In this document: positions 51,047 to 62,166 of the stretch, piece by piece | How the letters are laid out: each line of letters starts with the position of its first letter | Numbering within the stretch: the first letter of the stretch is position 1 | DNA from: Bimastos eiseni | Lineage: Eukaryota; Annelida; Clitellata; Crassiclitellata; Lumbricidae | Length of the DNA stretch: 64,000 nucleotides | Direction of reading: 5' to 3' | Assembly: GCA_959347315.1 (NCBI GenBank) | Contig: OY365809.1 | Coordinates: 2,583,953-2,647,952 of the forward strand | The notes under the pieces: generated by a model | The model's database searches: none | The model's input: only the letters and a program-made list of their open reading frames with translations | What the model was told of the DNA's origin: nothing | Position numbers and translations under genes: made by a program

Positions 51047-52760
51047 GGGGCCGTCCATAAATGACGTCACGCGAAATTGGCTGATTTTTGACCCCCTCCT
51101 CCCCCCCTTGTCACACTTCGTCACAAAAAGTCTGACCCCCCTCAAATATGACGTCACAATGCTCTGACCCCCCCCAGAAAAACCACTTCATTTAATTTCA
51201 AATAAAACATAAAAATTAATAATTAACTTTTTTAAACATTGCTGAACTTAGCATAAAAAATCATTTTAAAATAATCGTAGACTCATCGTCTATTAATGCT
51301 AAAAAAATGCAATGTTCAGAATAATTTTTATTCTTTTATTTTCTTATAAAAAGAAGTAACCTATAGAATTTTTATAGTTTTTATTGGTGAGCGAGGGGGG
51401 GAGGGGGGAAAGGGGGGACCAAAATCTTTTCTTCTTAGAATCTTCTGAAACCTCCAGAAAACTAAAATTTCTGAAATCGGACCATAAATAAAAAAGTTGA
51501 AAAATGAAGACTAAAGGAGATTAAAAACTTGGAAAATTTTTGATAAAATAAAAAAAAAATCTCCGGAAGAACTGAACCGATTTTGACCTTGTTCATCTCG
51601 TTGGAAAGTGCACTGAAAGCCACTCAAAAATTCATAATTTCAAAATTTCATAAAATGACGCTTTTTTACAATTTGTAAAAAACGAATTTTTGAGTCGATT
51701 GATAATCATAAAAAAATCAAAGTATCTTGAGAAGGGCTGAACCGATTTTCATTGGGTTAGTGTCGTTTGAAGGACCATAAAAAGCCGCTCAAAAGACTTC
51801 TTACACAAAATTTCATTAAAAATCACCGTTTTTTTACAATTCTTGAAAAACGGATTTTCAAACGTATTGTGTCATTGTTCGGTGGTGCATTTCTGTACTG
51901 CTGCATTTCTCTCTGTTGCATTGTTCTTGCTATATTGCATTCTGCTGCATTTCTCTCTGATGCATTGCTCTCTGTTCCACTCACACTGCGAAGGCTCGCA
52001 CTCTGTGCGTTTATTTTACATTGCATAATGCCAGTTATTTTTACCACCATAATTATTAACTGCTAGAGTAACGCTTTATACAGTAAGGATTCTTCATAAG
52101 CAGAATAAGATACAAACGATCATCTGGAATTATACTGCTCAATGTCAATCAGAACGACAGTTAACGACCGTTATTTTTTATAGAGCAAAGTAACACTCAA
52201 CGTATTATTAACTTTATGTAGATATATTTTTACTGATTTCGCGCCGATTATGCAAATTTGAAATAGCGCATTACGCTAGTATGACGTTACATTATGCAAA
52301 ACTTTAACATCGATTTTCTCGAAATTTAATGGCAAATTTTGAGATACGCCAGAATAGTTCTCGGGCAACGTAATAGTGACAGGAATTACAATACTTACGT
52401 TTTATAATATTATTAATTCGAAAATAATGCGTTTTTTAATATAGTAGCCTACATTGAACGACTGCATAAAAGAATAATTGCAATTTCCTCTTTCTGGCAG
52501 AGTAATAATAAACGTCAAAAGTGAACATAAATTTAGAACCAAAATTTTGTCAGAAATCCTATGCTATTGACATCTAGTGAATAAAAGAAAAAATTTATAT
52601 TGCTTTATAAAATATTAAAGGACGTTTTTATAAATTTATTAAAAATTATTTTTTTAATGTTACGTCACATTACTCATACCCCCTCCCCCCTCGTCACACA
52701 TCGTCACAAATGTCAGACCCCCTCCCCCCTAAGTGCGTGACGTCATTTATGGACGGCCCC
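51047..52760. mobile_element. PIF/Harbinger-like non-autonomous DNA transposon (1714 bp)
   Basis: Perfect 24-bp terminal inverted repeats beginning GGGGCCGTCCATAAATGACG, flanked by a TTA target duplication (51044-51046 and 52761-52763). A 3-bp TWA duplication and GG-rich ends are the hallmark of PIF/Harbinger. Subterminal C-runs with 'gtcacacntcgtcacaaa' occur at both ends. Inside are a twofold repeat of about 165 bp ('ctgaaccgattttga', near 51575 and 51740) and a 'gcatttctctctg' cluster near 51890-51970. No transposase or Myb-like frame, so it depends on a helper. Confidence 0.85.
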
Positions 52761-52763
52761 TTA

Positions 52764-53535
52764 TAGGTCACTGAGAATTCCCCCAGAGAGTCCGTCGTTT
52801 GTCTGCTAGCAGACTCCGAAAAGCTCGAGTCAATGCTCGTTGAAGAGTGCCTGGACTCTCTGATTCGTGGCAGCGCTCGTGAATAAGCCAATGCCCTTCG
52901 TCTGGCTTTCTAGTGTCACTTCAGAAGTTTTAAGATTACGATTACCGCGTTATTTTATTTTTAGTCTGAGAAAATTGTGGTGCATTACAAGGGGTGTCAC
53001 TGAATAATTTGGTATCCTATGGAGGAATACTGCACTCATTCACCCTCGCGTTGCGTTGTGGGGCTTTTGTGTAGAGTAATATTCGGTTGTGCTAAATTCC
53101 AAAGAGACGTTACTGAGATTCATATTGTTTTTGTTCTCAGTTGGATGTTTTCTACAATGAACCGCTCCGTCAGAGAAACTATTTTAAGACACGGAAAGCT
53201 CATGCTGCGTTCCACTGAGACGCGCACACGTGAGGACGCCATGTTCTGGTATTTATTTCTTAGACTCCTTCGATATGTAAACAAACATTTGAGTCAGAAC
53301 AGTTGCTCGTGCTGCGTTCCACTAAGACAATGAAACTTGCTAATGATTTGCTAAAATTAATACTAATCCTTTGAGACGTTACCACGATACTTGTCTGTCG
53401 TTTGTTTTGGGTCTGATAATGGTCATATGCAAAGCTCATATGATTATGGAATCCTGTTCTGTTTTATGACACCTTCGACTGTTGAATTGTTTTATATTAT
53501 TCAGGCACTTTAGAAGTGTCCTACTTCACAGGCTA
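52764..53535. other. No recognisable gene
   Basis: Intergenic. 'gctgcgttccact' occurs twice (near 53206 and 53313) and again near 54650, possibly ends of a further small DNA transposon. Confidence 0.35.
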
Positions 53536-53539
53536 TAGG

Positions 53540-54115
53540 AAAAGGACAAAAGAGCGAGAGAAGGATATGGAGAAAGGCAGGGAGCGACAAAATAGACCGA
53601 CCCATACAGACAAATACAATTAAAAAAACGCTGCAGATAAAAGTAAATAAATGATAAATGGATTTTCATAAGGAAATAGAAAGAAAGCACAAGCCCATAG
53701 ACAGACAAACATACACAGAGACACACAGAGACAGAAAGACAGACACACAGGGAGGCCTACAGAGTCCAGATGACGCGAAAAGAAACACAAACAAAGCTGA
53801 AAGGGTAACAAAAAGTCAAACAATTCGTTGTAAAGCACACTCTCTCTTTCAATCTCTGTCTCGCTCTGTCTCTGTCTGTCTCCCATTGTATGTCTCTATC
53901 TGACTCTCTTTGTAGGGCTCTATTTGTCTCTCTTTATACATCTCTGTCTGTCTCTGTTTCTATCTTTCGCCATTTGTCTGTCTCTGCCTCTATCTGTATC
54001 TTCTTGTCTCTCTCGCCGCCTCAGCCTGTAACGTGCTCTATATGCATATTTTTGTCTGTCTCTGTCTCTGTCTGTAACTCTCTCTATCAATCTCTGTCTC
54101 ACCTTACATTTTTGT
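53540..54115. repeat. (CAGA)n / (TCTG)n low-complexity region
   Basis: CAGACA-rich on the left half, TCTGTCTC-rich on the right; many short open frames here are simple-sequence artefacts. Confidence 0.8.
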
Positions 54116-54119
54116 TTTA

Positions 54120-55495
54120 TCTTTCTCCTCCTCCCCTCACATCTGAATATTTGTATCTGATATTGTCACATAATATATCATTCTGTTGTATTAACCCTGT
54201 TGTATTAACCCTATAGTCTTTGAGCTGGGAGCCCCTAAGCCTAAGGCGTCTGCAGCATAGGAAACAATTCAATAGTCGAAGGTCTCATCAAACAGAACAG
54301 AATTCCAGAATCAAATAGGCTATGGATGGAACTATTGTTGACAGACAAACAGAGAGACAGCCTCACACGGACAAAGAGAAAGACGCCTGTTGGAATCTTG
54401 AGCATTTCCGAAGAGTTGAGAATGGCGTAGCAGGTGGCTCTTTGAGTTCTTCTGCAAAACGATGGATTGGCAGGATACGACATGCGTGACAGGAACCCAT
54501 CCGTGAAGACTGAGCCGATGCACAGATACTCGACTTAACTACGCACGGGTTCTGCTCCAGCGAAGGAATGCGTGACATGGTCTGAGTGCTGTGCGTGAGA
54601 GTGCGCATGCGTGAGAATGCGCATGTGCGAGACCATCAGCACAGTAACGCTGCGTTCCACAGACTTCGTTCAAATCGTTCATTTGAAGTGAACGATTCAC
54701 TGCATTCCGGTGACAAAGATATTGTAAATGATAGTCGGATTTAATCAAAGGTGCTGAAAACGTTACGAACAGAAAAAGAAATTTTTGAAAACTGGACAGA
54801 CGGAAGGAAGAAAATAATTTGAATTTGCTACGACATGTTCTGGATTAGAAAAATAAACGCGGATGCGTATTTTTTTTAAAATCCGGAAATAGCATAACTT
54901 TATTAATTTTGTAAACACTACGAAATCTTATGTTGTCTCGTAAATTAGAGGAATCATTGAAAGTGCGGAGATAACAGAATGCGTCATCAGATAAAAACGA
55001 AATTTAAACAAATCAGTGACAGAGAGTAAATACATGTTTTTTCATTCATAAACAATAAAAACGAATAAACGAAATAAGAGATATTTAAAAATACAACACA
55101 ACTAAAAACACGGTGATAGCAGACAGACGAACACGGACAGAGAGTACGACAATGGACGACAATGCTTTGAATAGTAATCGCAGAAACTCAACATTTGCAA
55201 AGTCAAGCGTAGGGCACCAGCCTATTCGCGAGGGCTGCCCGGAGATTTTAAGTGAAATACCCTTGTCCGATTGCTTGTAACACAAGACCGAAGTCTTGAT
55301 GGGTCAGATTCGAGGCAACGAGTCCATTGGAGAGCAGCATTAGGATCTCAGCTAGACGCTTGCCTTGGTATCTTCCTCAGCAGCTGTTCCTAGGAAGGAT
55401 GGACTGACTTCGCTCTTTCATCGCACAACCTCGTTCACCCTCGCGTTACGCCGTTGCTTAGCAACCGCCAGCATCTTTCCCCGTCTCTGAGGGTC
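54120..55495. other. No recognisable gene
   Basis: Intergenic; contains a short palindrome 'cgttcatttgaagtgaacg' near 54677 and no supported gene. Confidence 0.4.
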
Positions 55496-55499
55496 TGTC

Positions 55500-55675
55500 T
55501 ACCTTATTATTATTGTCTGTCTGTCTCTCTCTCCCTCTTTTCTCTCTCTCTCTCTCTTTCTATATATATATATATATATATATTTCTCTCTGTCTTTCTC
55601 TGTCACTCTCTCTGTCTGTCTGTCTGTATCTCTCACTGTCCGTCTGTCTGTCCGTCTCTCTCTCTCTTATTGGAA
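55500..55675. repeat. (TCTG)n/(CTCT)n/(TA)n simple repeats
   Basis: TCTGTCTGTCTCTC runs flanking a 24-bp TA array near 55562-55582. Confidence 0.9.
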
Positions 55676-55679
55676 TCTA

Positions 55680-56580
55680 GCAACAGCGCTGTGACTTCTA
55701 ACCCCATAACAGAACGCAAGCACTCACAGAACACCACTGACAGAATAGTTCCCAATAAAACAAGCATTCACTCGACGCTTAAGAGCTACACACTGCAGCA
55801 TCCTTCTTCACGCGTAATCTCATTCGCTAATCTAAGATCTTCTGATCTGATTTTATGGCTCCTGATTAATGAACCGAATACCGACCGCAGCTGATAAAGA
55901 AGAAAAAGGAAATTGATGGCGACGATAATAGGGAAGAGAAGATGATAATGGTGAAGAATATCCCCTCCCCATATTTCTTCTTGAATTTTCTTCTTTCCTT
56001 CATTTGCTCTTAGGTATACATGGCGTAGGCCTATAATCTCCTGACAGGCCCATAGCCAAAGGTCAAAGTAAAGACGGAACAGAAGCCAATCCTGAACTCT
56101 TCCCATCACCGACCTCTGCCCTGCCTTACCGTCCTCTCATGTCCATATTCTAGCCTTCCATCCCTCGTTGCCCTTACATTTCTCATTCCGCTCACATCTC
56201 ATTCCCTGTCTGGATAATGGATAAAACATTGGGCGCATAGCTGAGGAACCAAGTTCGAAATCCTTATCTCCGGTAAGGTTGACCAGACTTTCCTTTGCTA
56301 GGCGGCGAAGTTGGTTCAATTAGATGTAGGCCTGTAATTTTGTTATAGCGTTATGGTTGCCCTGTATTGTGACAGTTAACAACGACGTCGTTAGATGGCG
56401 GCACATAGTAGCAATTGATTACATAGGCTCAGATGGGAAACAGAGTTATTTTGTATTCCAATATGATATAATGATATGTGACTTACTTATAAATTGCATT
56501 ATATTGTATACTTTCATATTTCGAAGTAACTTTTCTGTGAATGGCCGAATTAAATAGTTATTACCGTTAGTCAGATTTGT
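55680..56580. other. No recognisable gene
   Basis: Intergenic. A B-box-like 'agttcgaaatcc' near 56252 may mark an old tRNA-type SINE. Confidence 0.35.
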
Positions 56581-56583
56581 CAT

Positions 56584-56622
56584 TGAAGACTTTTTTTTAG
56601 ATACGCATGCACGCTATAAAAG
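56584..56622 (+). promoter_or_regulatory. TATA box with weak PSE for a U2-like gene
   Basis: TATAAAAG at 56615, 29 bp before the U2-like 5' end. A poor PSE-like string (GAAGACTTTTTTTTAG) stands at the expected distance. TATA-dependent U2 promoters are known in sea urchins. Confidence 0.5.
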
Positions 56623-56643
56623 ACCTCAGGATAATACGTCGTT

Positions 56644-56810
56644 ATCGCTTCTTAACCTTTTGGCTAAGATGAAAGTGTTTACTTACTTGTCAGCTTAAAA
56701 CCTGATACGTACATTAACCTCGGTTGCGTGATCAGATTAATACCTGATCCGCTATTCCTGGTTTTAGTACGAGAAGCTACGGGAGACGCTACGGTATCCT
56801 CCGGCTTCTC
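56644..56810 (+). ncRNA. U2-like snRNA (divergent copy or derived RNA)
   Basis: The 5' end ATCGCTTCTTAACCTTTTGG, followed by CTAAGAT, matches U2 snRNA positions 1-27 except CGG to TAA in stem I. The next part, 'tgtcagcttaaaacctgata', resembles U2 stem-loop IIa. The branch-point recognition sequence GTAGTA of U2 reads GTTTAC here, so it should not pair with normal branch points. A second IIa-like hairpin (GATCAG ... CTGATC) follows, and the RNA ends in a 40-nt hairpin closed by GAGAAGC/GCTTCTC. The Sm site is unclear (GGTTTTAG near 56759). About 167 nt against 185-190 for U2. A correctly placed TATA and no poly(A) argue for a gene-level duplicate and not a retrocopy. Confidence 0.65.
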
Positions 56811-56814
56811 AATC

Positions 56815-58080
56815 TCCCCACTGAGGGAGATAATTAAAACAAAAATAAAACAGTCTAGGCCTACTAAGTTCAGGGCGTGATGGTTCGTAACATTCCCTTC
56901 TGGGAAATCTTTGCAGAGTGGGTCTTTGGCTATTTGCTAGGGTGCTCAAAGGGAGAAGGGCTAGGAGTTGAATGAAAACTTCCGATGAGCCAAAAAACAC
57001 AAGTTATTACAAAGCAGAAGCTTGACAGGTAGTGTTAGACCGCAAAGGAGTGCTGCCCAACACGCGTATAGCATGCTGCCCGTGGATGGATTTTAACACC
57101 CTAGAAACACATGCCTTAGAATTCAGAAATTTGCAAAACAAAATAGGTCATGGCGATGTCCTTGACATCAGGATGCTGCATCTGTAAAAATATTGACTTT
57201 ATCTGTAGAAATAAAAAAGTTTCTCAGTTCCCCGATTTCCGGGGTTTTCGGGTTACCCGATTCCAATTTCACTGATTAACCAATCAGCAGCGGGGGTAAT
57301 AGTGTGAGTAGTGATAGTGGTAATGTTAGAATGGGAAGTAGCGGAAGCTGCAGTAAGTCACATCAGTAGCAGATGAAGCAGAGCTAAACATCTCTCCTCG
57401 TAACATGTTCCTGCTTCGTTCCTCTTCTCTAACGTCGTCTCAAATTGATCTATGGTTCTCCCGCACTCAGTTTTAGTCCAAACGCCACGCTCTGTCAAAC
57501 GTCAGCCTCCGAACCCGTCAACTGCCCACTCATCCAACATCCTACCCAACATCCCTCCCCAGTTCCAGGTGATTCATCTTCCCGCCAGTTTCCTTCGCCT
57601 TTTCCAGCCAATTACCATCGTCAGTGGACACAACTTTCCAATCAGCCTCTGTTTCCACGATTACCCCAAGCTGGTCCCTAAGTCATCTAGTGTCCGCTAA
57701 TGGACGAATGGCGTTGGTTCGAATCCCTCTGGTCTTCTAAATCACTCACCAAAAACATCAACTCAGCAACGAATTAGCGATAGTTAAAAGAGCTCGCGTG
57801 CAGCGCTTCCCCGATGACGTATGGGGTTGTTTGGTTTGTTGCTAATGGTGACAAACGAGCAGGTTGCTGCGCGTTGTATATAAATAGGGAGTCTTGACAT
57901 AGGAAGTTACAGGAGTCTGCTGTTCAAAGAAGCAAAGGTATTTCCGGAGGTGGCATCGCTTGGAAGGACGGCAACGACTTTAGAACCGCACCAACTAGCT
58001 TCGACAGTATGCACACTTATTTCTTAAATTATAATTGTAATTGTAGATAAACTGTAAGTGCAAGAGTCTTCTTCTTGTCC
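56815..58080. other. No recognisable gene
   Basis: Intergenic. 'gttggttcgaatccctctgg' near 57712 looks like a tRNA B box, perhaps an old SINE. Confidence 0.4.
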
Positions 58081-58084
58081 CTGT

Positions 58085-58302
58085 CTTTGGGAGCTCTGTG
58101 ATGCAGTGTCGCGCTTTATCGGTTGTGGTCTGACTGCCCGAAGTGGATTTTATGCTCTTGCCTTGGAGCTCACTGTTACCTTTCTATTCCACTCTAAAAT
58201 CTGTCTTCGTTGACCGTGGTTGGACTGGAAGCGCCTCTGAGTAGATTTCTTGAACAGGCGCTATATCAAGTTTCGTTGATTGATTGATTTATTTGGCGCC
58301 TA
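58085..58302 (+). repeat. L2/CR1-like LINE 3' end
   Basis: 'gactggaagcgcctctgag', 'gaacaggcgctatatcaag' and a GATTGATTGATT tail, as at 23482-23872. Upstream coding sequence is too decayed to read. Confidence 0.6.
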
Positions 58303-58830
58303 GTTAAGAAACTCACCAGCAGGTGTCCCGATCTGATAGACATGATTCGATAAAAGGCCTTCAAGCGCTTGCGAAATCAAAGGAGAGGAAGATGAAATTC
58401 ATGGCTCAGATTAAATTGAAGCTTCTTGTAGAATCAGAAGCCGACCAATATACAACCTTTATGTTGCGTTGCGAATGCACGTGCACTATTTCTAAGGTAC
58501 TGAGTCAAGAGAATTGATTCTAAAGTACTGAGTCAAGAGAATTGATTCTAAAGTTATAGTCCATGGAGACGAGTCTAATATACTGATTCCAGAACACTGA
58601 TCCCAAAGTATTGATTTTAAAGTACTGAGTCTAGATAACTGGTTCTAAAAGACTGATTTTGAAGTTATTGAGTGCGTAATTTTATCCTTTTAGTACTTTT
58701 TGTTCAACTGATTCGACTTATTTCACGTGGGGCTTAAAAACTTTCTCTTTTGAACCGAGGGGAACATTTGGGCATAAATTCTCCATTTCAGTAGCCTTAT
58801 TCGGGGACCTATCGACTGGCTTGGATGATT
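58303..58830. other. No gene; short 'agtactgagtc' repeats
   Basis: 58495-58660 holds several diverged copies of 'ttctaaagtactgagtc' at about 40-bp intervals. Otherwise featureless. Confidence 0.5.
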
Positions 58831-58834
58831 GTGT

Positions 58835-59075
58835 GGCACAGTGGCCGATCGGTTAGAGGGGTCAGCCCGTAACGTTCAGTGTTCGCTGAGCGAGCGGGTT
58901 CGACCAACGGCCGGGGAGTCACTGTGTAGGGATCTTGAGCAAGTCCTTCGCACATGATTGCTCTGCAGTACAACTGCAATTGCGCCTTCGAGGTGTGTCT
59001 GTGCACTTCTGAGCAAAAGATGTTGGAAGAAGGGCGGTATGAAATTTCGGTTATAAATAAAAATAAACAAATATA
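58835..59075 (+). mobile_element. tRNA-derived SINE
   Basis: A-box-like 'agtggccgatcggttag' and B-box-like 'gcgggttcgaccaac' about 55 bp apart, a tRNA-unrelated body, and an 'ataaataaaaataaac' tail. Different from the SINE at 48655. Confidence 0.65.
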
Positions 59076-59234
59076 AAATAGTAATTCCTCAGTGAACTAT
59101 AATATTTATCACACCTTCTACTAAACTTTACAGGCTTGCGTTGCAGTATTTTTAACACAGCTTTCTGATCCATTGAATCGTCTTCATAGTTTCAACCACT
59201 GTCATATGCAATTATTAGTCTAGTGTGGATGCTA

Positions 59235-59470
59235 GATAGTACAAAGGTTTACGTGCTGATTGCAAGTGTCAATAGAAAGGTAAGAGGTTTAAATTACTGC
59301 GAAAGCTGTTCGAGATTTCTGCTTCATCTGAACCATAGTCAACTGAGCTGAAATGAGTAGGTTTACACTGACCGCACACTGTCGGTGAGAATATGAGACG
59401 ATAAATGATGGACAGGTCACCGCCTTCATATGCCGAGGCTAAGAAAATGAAGTCGGTGACCATTCATATT
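59235..59470 (+). mobile_element. tRNA-like SINE (second copy of the 48655 family)
   Basis: 'tgtcggtgagaatatgagac' and 'atgccgaggctaagaaaatg' match 48785-48875; the tRNA-like head is more decayed. Confidence 0.55.
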
Positions 59471-59640
59471 AGTCGTTTCTACTCATGGCTGGTAAAAGTA
59501 ATATCTAAAATGTTCTATTTAACACAAAAATAATACTAAGAACCTTCACTAAGCTTCCACTACCTATTGCTTAACCCTTTCTTCCTCAGTGCTTGCAACT
59601 GCTTGGCATTGCACTACCTTTACAGTGGTAAGCAATTCCA

Positions 59641-59732
59641 CTGCTTGCGCTCTGACATTGCCAGTCTCAAGTCTGGATAAAGGAGGAGGGCAACGCTGAT
59701 GATCTTTATTATCACACAACGTCGTTAAACTG
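59641..59732 (+). ncRNA. Family 2 hairpin element
   Basis: 'tgccagtctcaagtctgg', 'ataaaggaggagggcaacgc', inner stem TGAT/ATCA with loop CTTTATT, end ACGTCGTTAAACTG. The stem is AACG/CGTT here, against GACG/TGTC elsewhere. 60 bp upstream of the coding exon at 59795; no PSE/TATA found. Confidence 0.55.
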
Positions 59733-59794
59733 CAGCCACAACTCCACCCTTCCATCTTAGATAACCTCTGCCATTATTACTTGTTGTTTTCCAG

Positions 59795-59959
59795 ATGGCT
59801 GGCTCTTCCTGTGTCCGATTGCTGATGGCAGAGGTGACAATTCTGGTCATCTGTGGTCATTTGGTCAGCAGTAGACCCCCTTCGTCCGGTCTCTATGACT
59901 ACAGCGCCCCTCCTCCGACAGACACAGAATTCATGAGACGAATCGCAGATTCACTGGGG
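59795..59959 (+). CDS. Exon 1 of the secreted precursor
   Basis: Begins at the ATG directly after the acceptor 'gttgttttccag', so a 5' non-coding exon must lie upstream. 55 codons, ends phase 0 at ...DSLG before GTCAGC. Holds the signal peptide. Confidence 0.6.
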
Positions 59960-61446
59960 GTCAGCAATACATTCATTATTTTATCATCTTTTTATCTTAT
60001 TTATCTATTTTATTTAACCTTAGATTAATTATTGGTTTTCAAACCGACAGAACTCAATATCTTTACAATTCATTGTAAGAACGGATGATTATAAATTATT
60101 ACTGGAGTCAAATTTAACTGGTTCTCATTACGTCATGCACAGTACTTAACAAACAACGTCACCTAGCGAATGGGAGGAATAGTCAACCTAATGGGGTGAA
60201 ATAATCGATGTACACGTGGCTTTTCATTGCTCTTCACGCCAGTGTGTTATCCATTACTGTACGTCTCAATGGCAATTATAGTTTACATTTGTACGGTGTC
60301 ATATCAAGGTAAACTGTTAACAGAGGTACGCAACGGGTAAGGATATTTCAAACTTCAGATGCGTTGAGCGCTACTTTATTTCTAGGAGAAGGGCATCAGC
60401 TTATTCGCGGGCGCAACGTCATGTTCAGAGATGATTGAGGAAAGACGGTTGTACGGTTGCCAATGAGAAGAGGAAGAGAAGATGCAAGGGATCAGTGAGA
60501 TAACGGGGAAAATTGGAAATGCGAAGGAATATATTCTCATAATTACAATTATTACAATGTTTATCATTACTATAAATGATGACATACATCCGTCGTGTGT
60601 TCTCGCTGGCACTACCCACCTCTCTGGCCTCAGGCACACGCGTACACGTCCACGCACAATCTCACTTACATACGCGAGTGTTATTTGCAGACGAAGAGGT
60701 TCTTGGCTAACATGGACGGACTTCCTTACTCCTCCCTATCCGATGGTCACCTCATGTCCTCTGCAGTAGCCACCAACCGCAACGAAGACCTCGCTCTCAA
60801 CACAGACATAAGGAAACTACTCGCTGGAACACGTAATAAGAGTAAGTCCACGATGCGTTACACTCTAGCTAACTGGATGGATGGATGGATAGATGGATGG
60901 ATGGATGGATGGATGGATGGATGGACGGATAGATATGTGGCAAGGCTAATGGATGGAGCGATGGAAGGATTGATGAATGGATTTATGTGTGAATGATGGA
61001 TAAATGAATGTATGAATGGATGTGGGGAATGGATGGATTAATGAATGTGTGAAATGATGTGGGATGATGAGGTTTTTTATTCAAATTGCTTCATACAACC
61101 TTTCAATTATGTTTTACATGTAAGTTATGTTTTCTTTAATTACTTTAAGTTAGGTTATGTTTTATCATATTACTTTATGTTTTGCTATGTTATACGATAT
61201 AATTTCTGCTGTTTTGCCTGATTGGGATCCATATTGCTGAGCAGCTACGTGAAGCTTTGTTTCACATTGTAAAATTGTAATTGACGGACATACAGAGACA
61301 GACAGACAGAGACAAGTATACAGAGACAAGTAGACAGACAGACAGAGATATGTAGACAGACATATTTTGATGGATCACGTGGTTTTTCTTTTCTAGGACA
61401 TTGCTGGGATGTAACTGACGTCTGCTGTATGTGGAGCATCTGTTAG
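59795..61446 (+). CDS. Secreted peptide-hormone-like precursor (3 exons)
   Basis: Exons 59795-59959, 60691-60841 and 61397-61446 join in matching phases (0 and 1) to a 121-residue ORF ending TAG. Residues 1-26 form a signal peptide ([18 protein letters not shown] core). Then [14 protein letters not shown], a basic site [13 protein letters not shown], a middle peptide starting [12 protein letters not shown], a single-basic region [10 protein letters not shown], then NKR and the C-terminal peptide [17 protein letters not shown] before a short cysteine-bearing peptide at the very end is a classic prohormone layout. The C-x6-CC-x4-C pattern matches no family I can name; an insulin A chain would have CC-x3-C-x8-C, and no B chain is visible. 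The family is unknown. The weakest splice site is the first donor, GTCAGC. Confidence 0.6.
60691..60841 (+). CDS. Exon 2 of the secreted precursor
   Basis: Acceptor 'gtgttatttgcag' then ACG AAG AGG (TKR). 151 nt, ends ...AGTRNK plus one base before a strong donor GTAAGT. Confidence 0.65.
60870..61065. repeat. (GGAT)n minisatellite in intron 2
   Basis: GGATGGATGGAT run near 60873-60925, then decayed ATGGATTAATGA units. Confidence 0.9.
61285..61362. repeat. (GACA)n simple repeat in intron 2
   Basis: GACAGACAGA and 'acagagacaagta' units. Confidence 0.85.
61397..61446 (+). CDS. Exon 3 of the secreted precursor
   Basis: Acceptor 'tttttcttttctag' with a good pyrimidine tract. The split codon A|GA gives Arg, completing the NKR site, followed by [15 protein letters not shown] and TAG. 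The frame, the cleavage site and the stop fit together. Confidence 0.55.
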
Positions 61447-61449
61447 TAA

Positions 61450-62070
61450 CACATCCATGATGAGGTTTTTTATTCGCCAGGTGTCGCTTCTTCACACCAA
61501 CCAACAAACTCACTCTTACAAGGACAGAAAATCGAGTCGATAGTTAGCTCTAATTATAAATAAATACGATTAATCACAGCCGCTTAATTTCGATGAAATC
61601 ATAACTGATCAATATACAATGAATACATTGCGGTTGCTGTGTTTAATTGATTTGTGTAGATAAGCTATAATAAGTTACATGATAAACAAATAAAACGCGT
61701 GCGTTTCTATAGCCTCTCGACCATGTTCAGCCCTTAATGACTTAATTGGATATGCGCAATAATGATGAAATGTAACGATTTGCATAGGTTCTAAGGTTGA
61801 TCTCCAGCTGTTCTTTCAACCTTTGTTTTTAGTTTTAGGCCAACCTCAGCTACAAATTTTAACAGCGAATGTTGATGATAACTTTTTCCATGTTTATTTT
61901 GTTCTTTCTTTGTCATTAAGTTCACTGGTTAGCGACGCTTCCTTTTCGGCAAAATAATCAACCCGTCTACGAAAAGAGGTAGAAATGGTCTCAATTGTTA
62001 ACTTCAGACAAGACAAAAAGTAGGGTAACTGTTGCAGCTGTCAGTAGATAATATTGGAAATAATTTTCCT
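61450..62070. other. No recognisable gene; 3' flank of the precursor gene
   Basis: Intergenic. An AATAAA-like site on the plus strand near 61686 (AAATAAAAC) could serve the precursor gene. Confidence 0.35.
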
Positions 62071-62071
62071 T

Positions 62072-62152
62072 GCGGTAAAGTTTACGGTAAAATGGAAAAT
62101 GATGAGTTTGAAGTTCAAACTCATCATTTTCCATTTTGGCAAACTTTACCGC
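62072..62152. repeat. 81-bp near-perfect palindrome
   Basis: Arms begin GCGGTAAAGTTT and include 'aaaatggaaaatgatgagtt'; the centre is 'ttgaagttcaa'. A mismatch near 'acggt/ggc' is the main break. It ends 19 bp before the PSE at 62171. Confidence 0.85.
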
Positions 62153-62166
62153 AAACTTTCAACCGG

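Noticed and set aside
58835..58925. Functional tRNA gene
   Set aside because: A- and B-box-like strings exist, but I cannot fold a cloverleaf with a clear anticodon and acceptor stem, and a SINE body and tail follow.
61397..61446. Insulin/relaxin A chain at the end of the secreted precursor
   Set aside because: Cysteine spacing is CC-x4-C followed by a stop, without the C-x3-C-x8-C pattern, and no B chain cysteines occur upstream.
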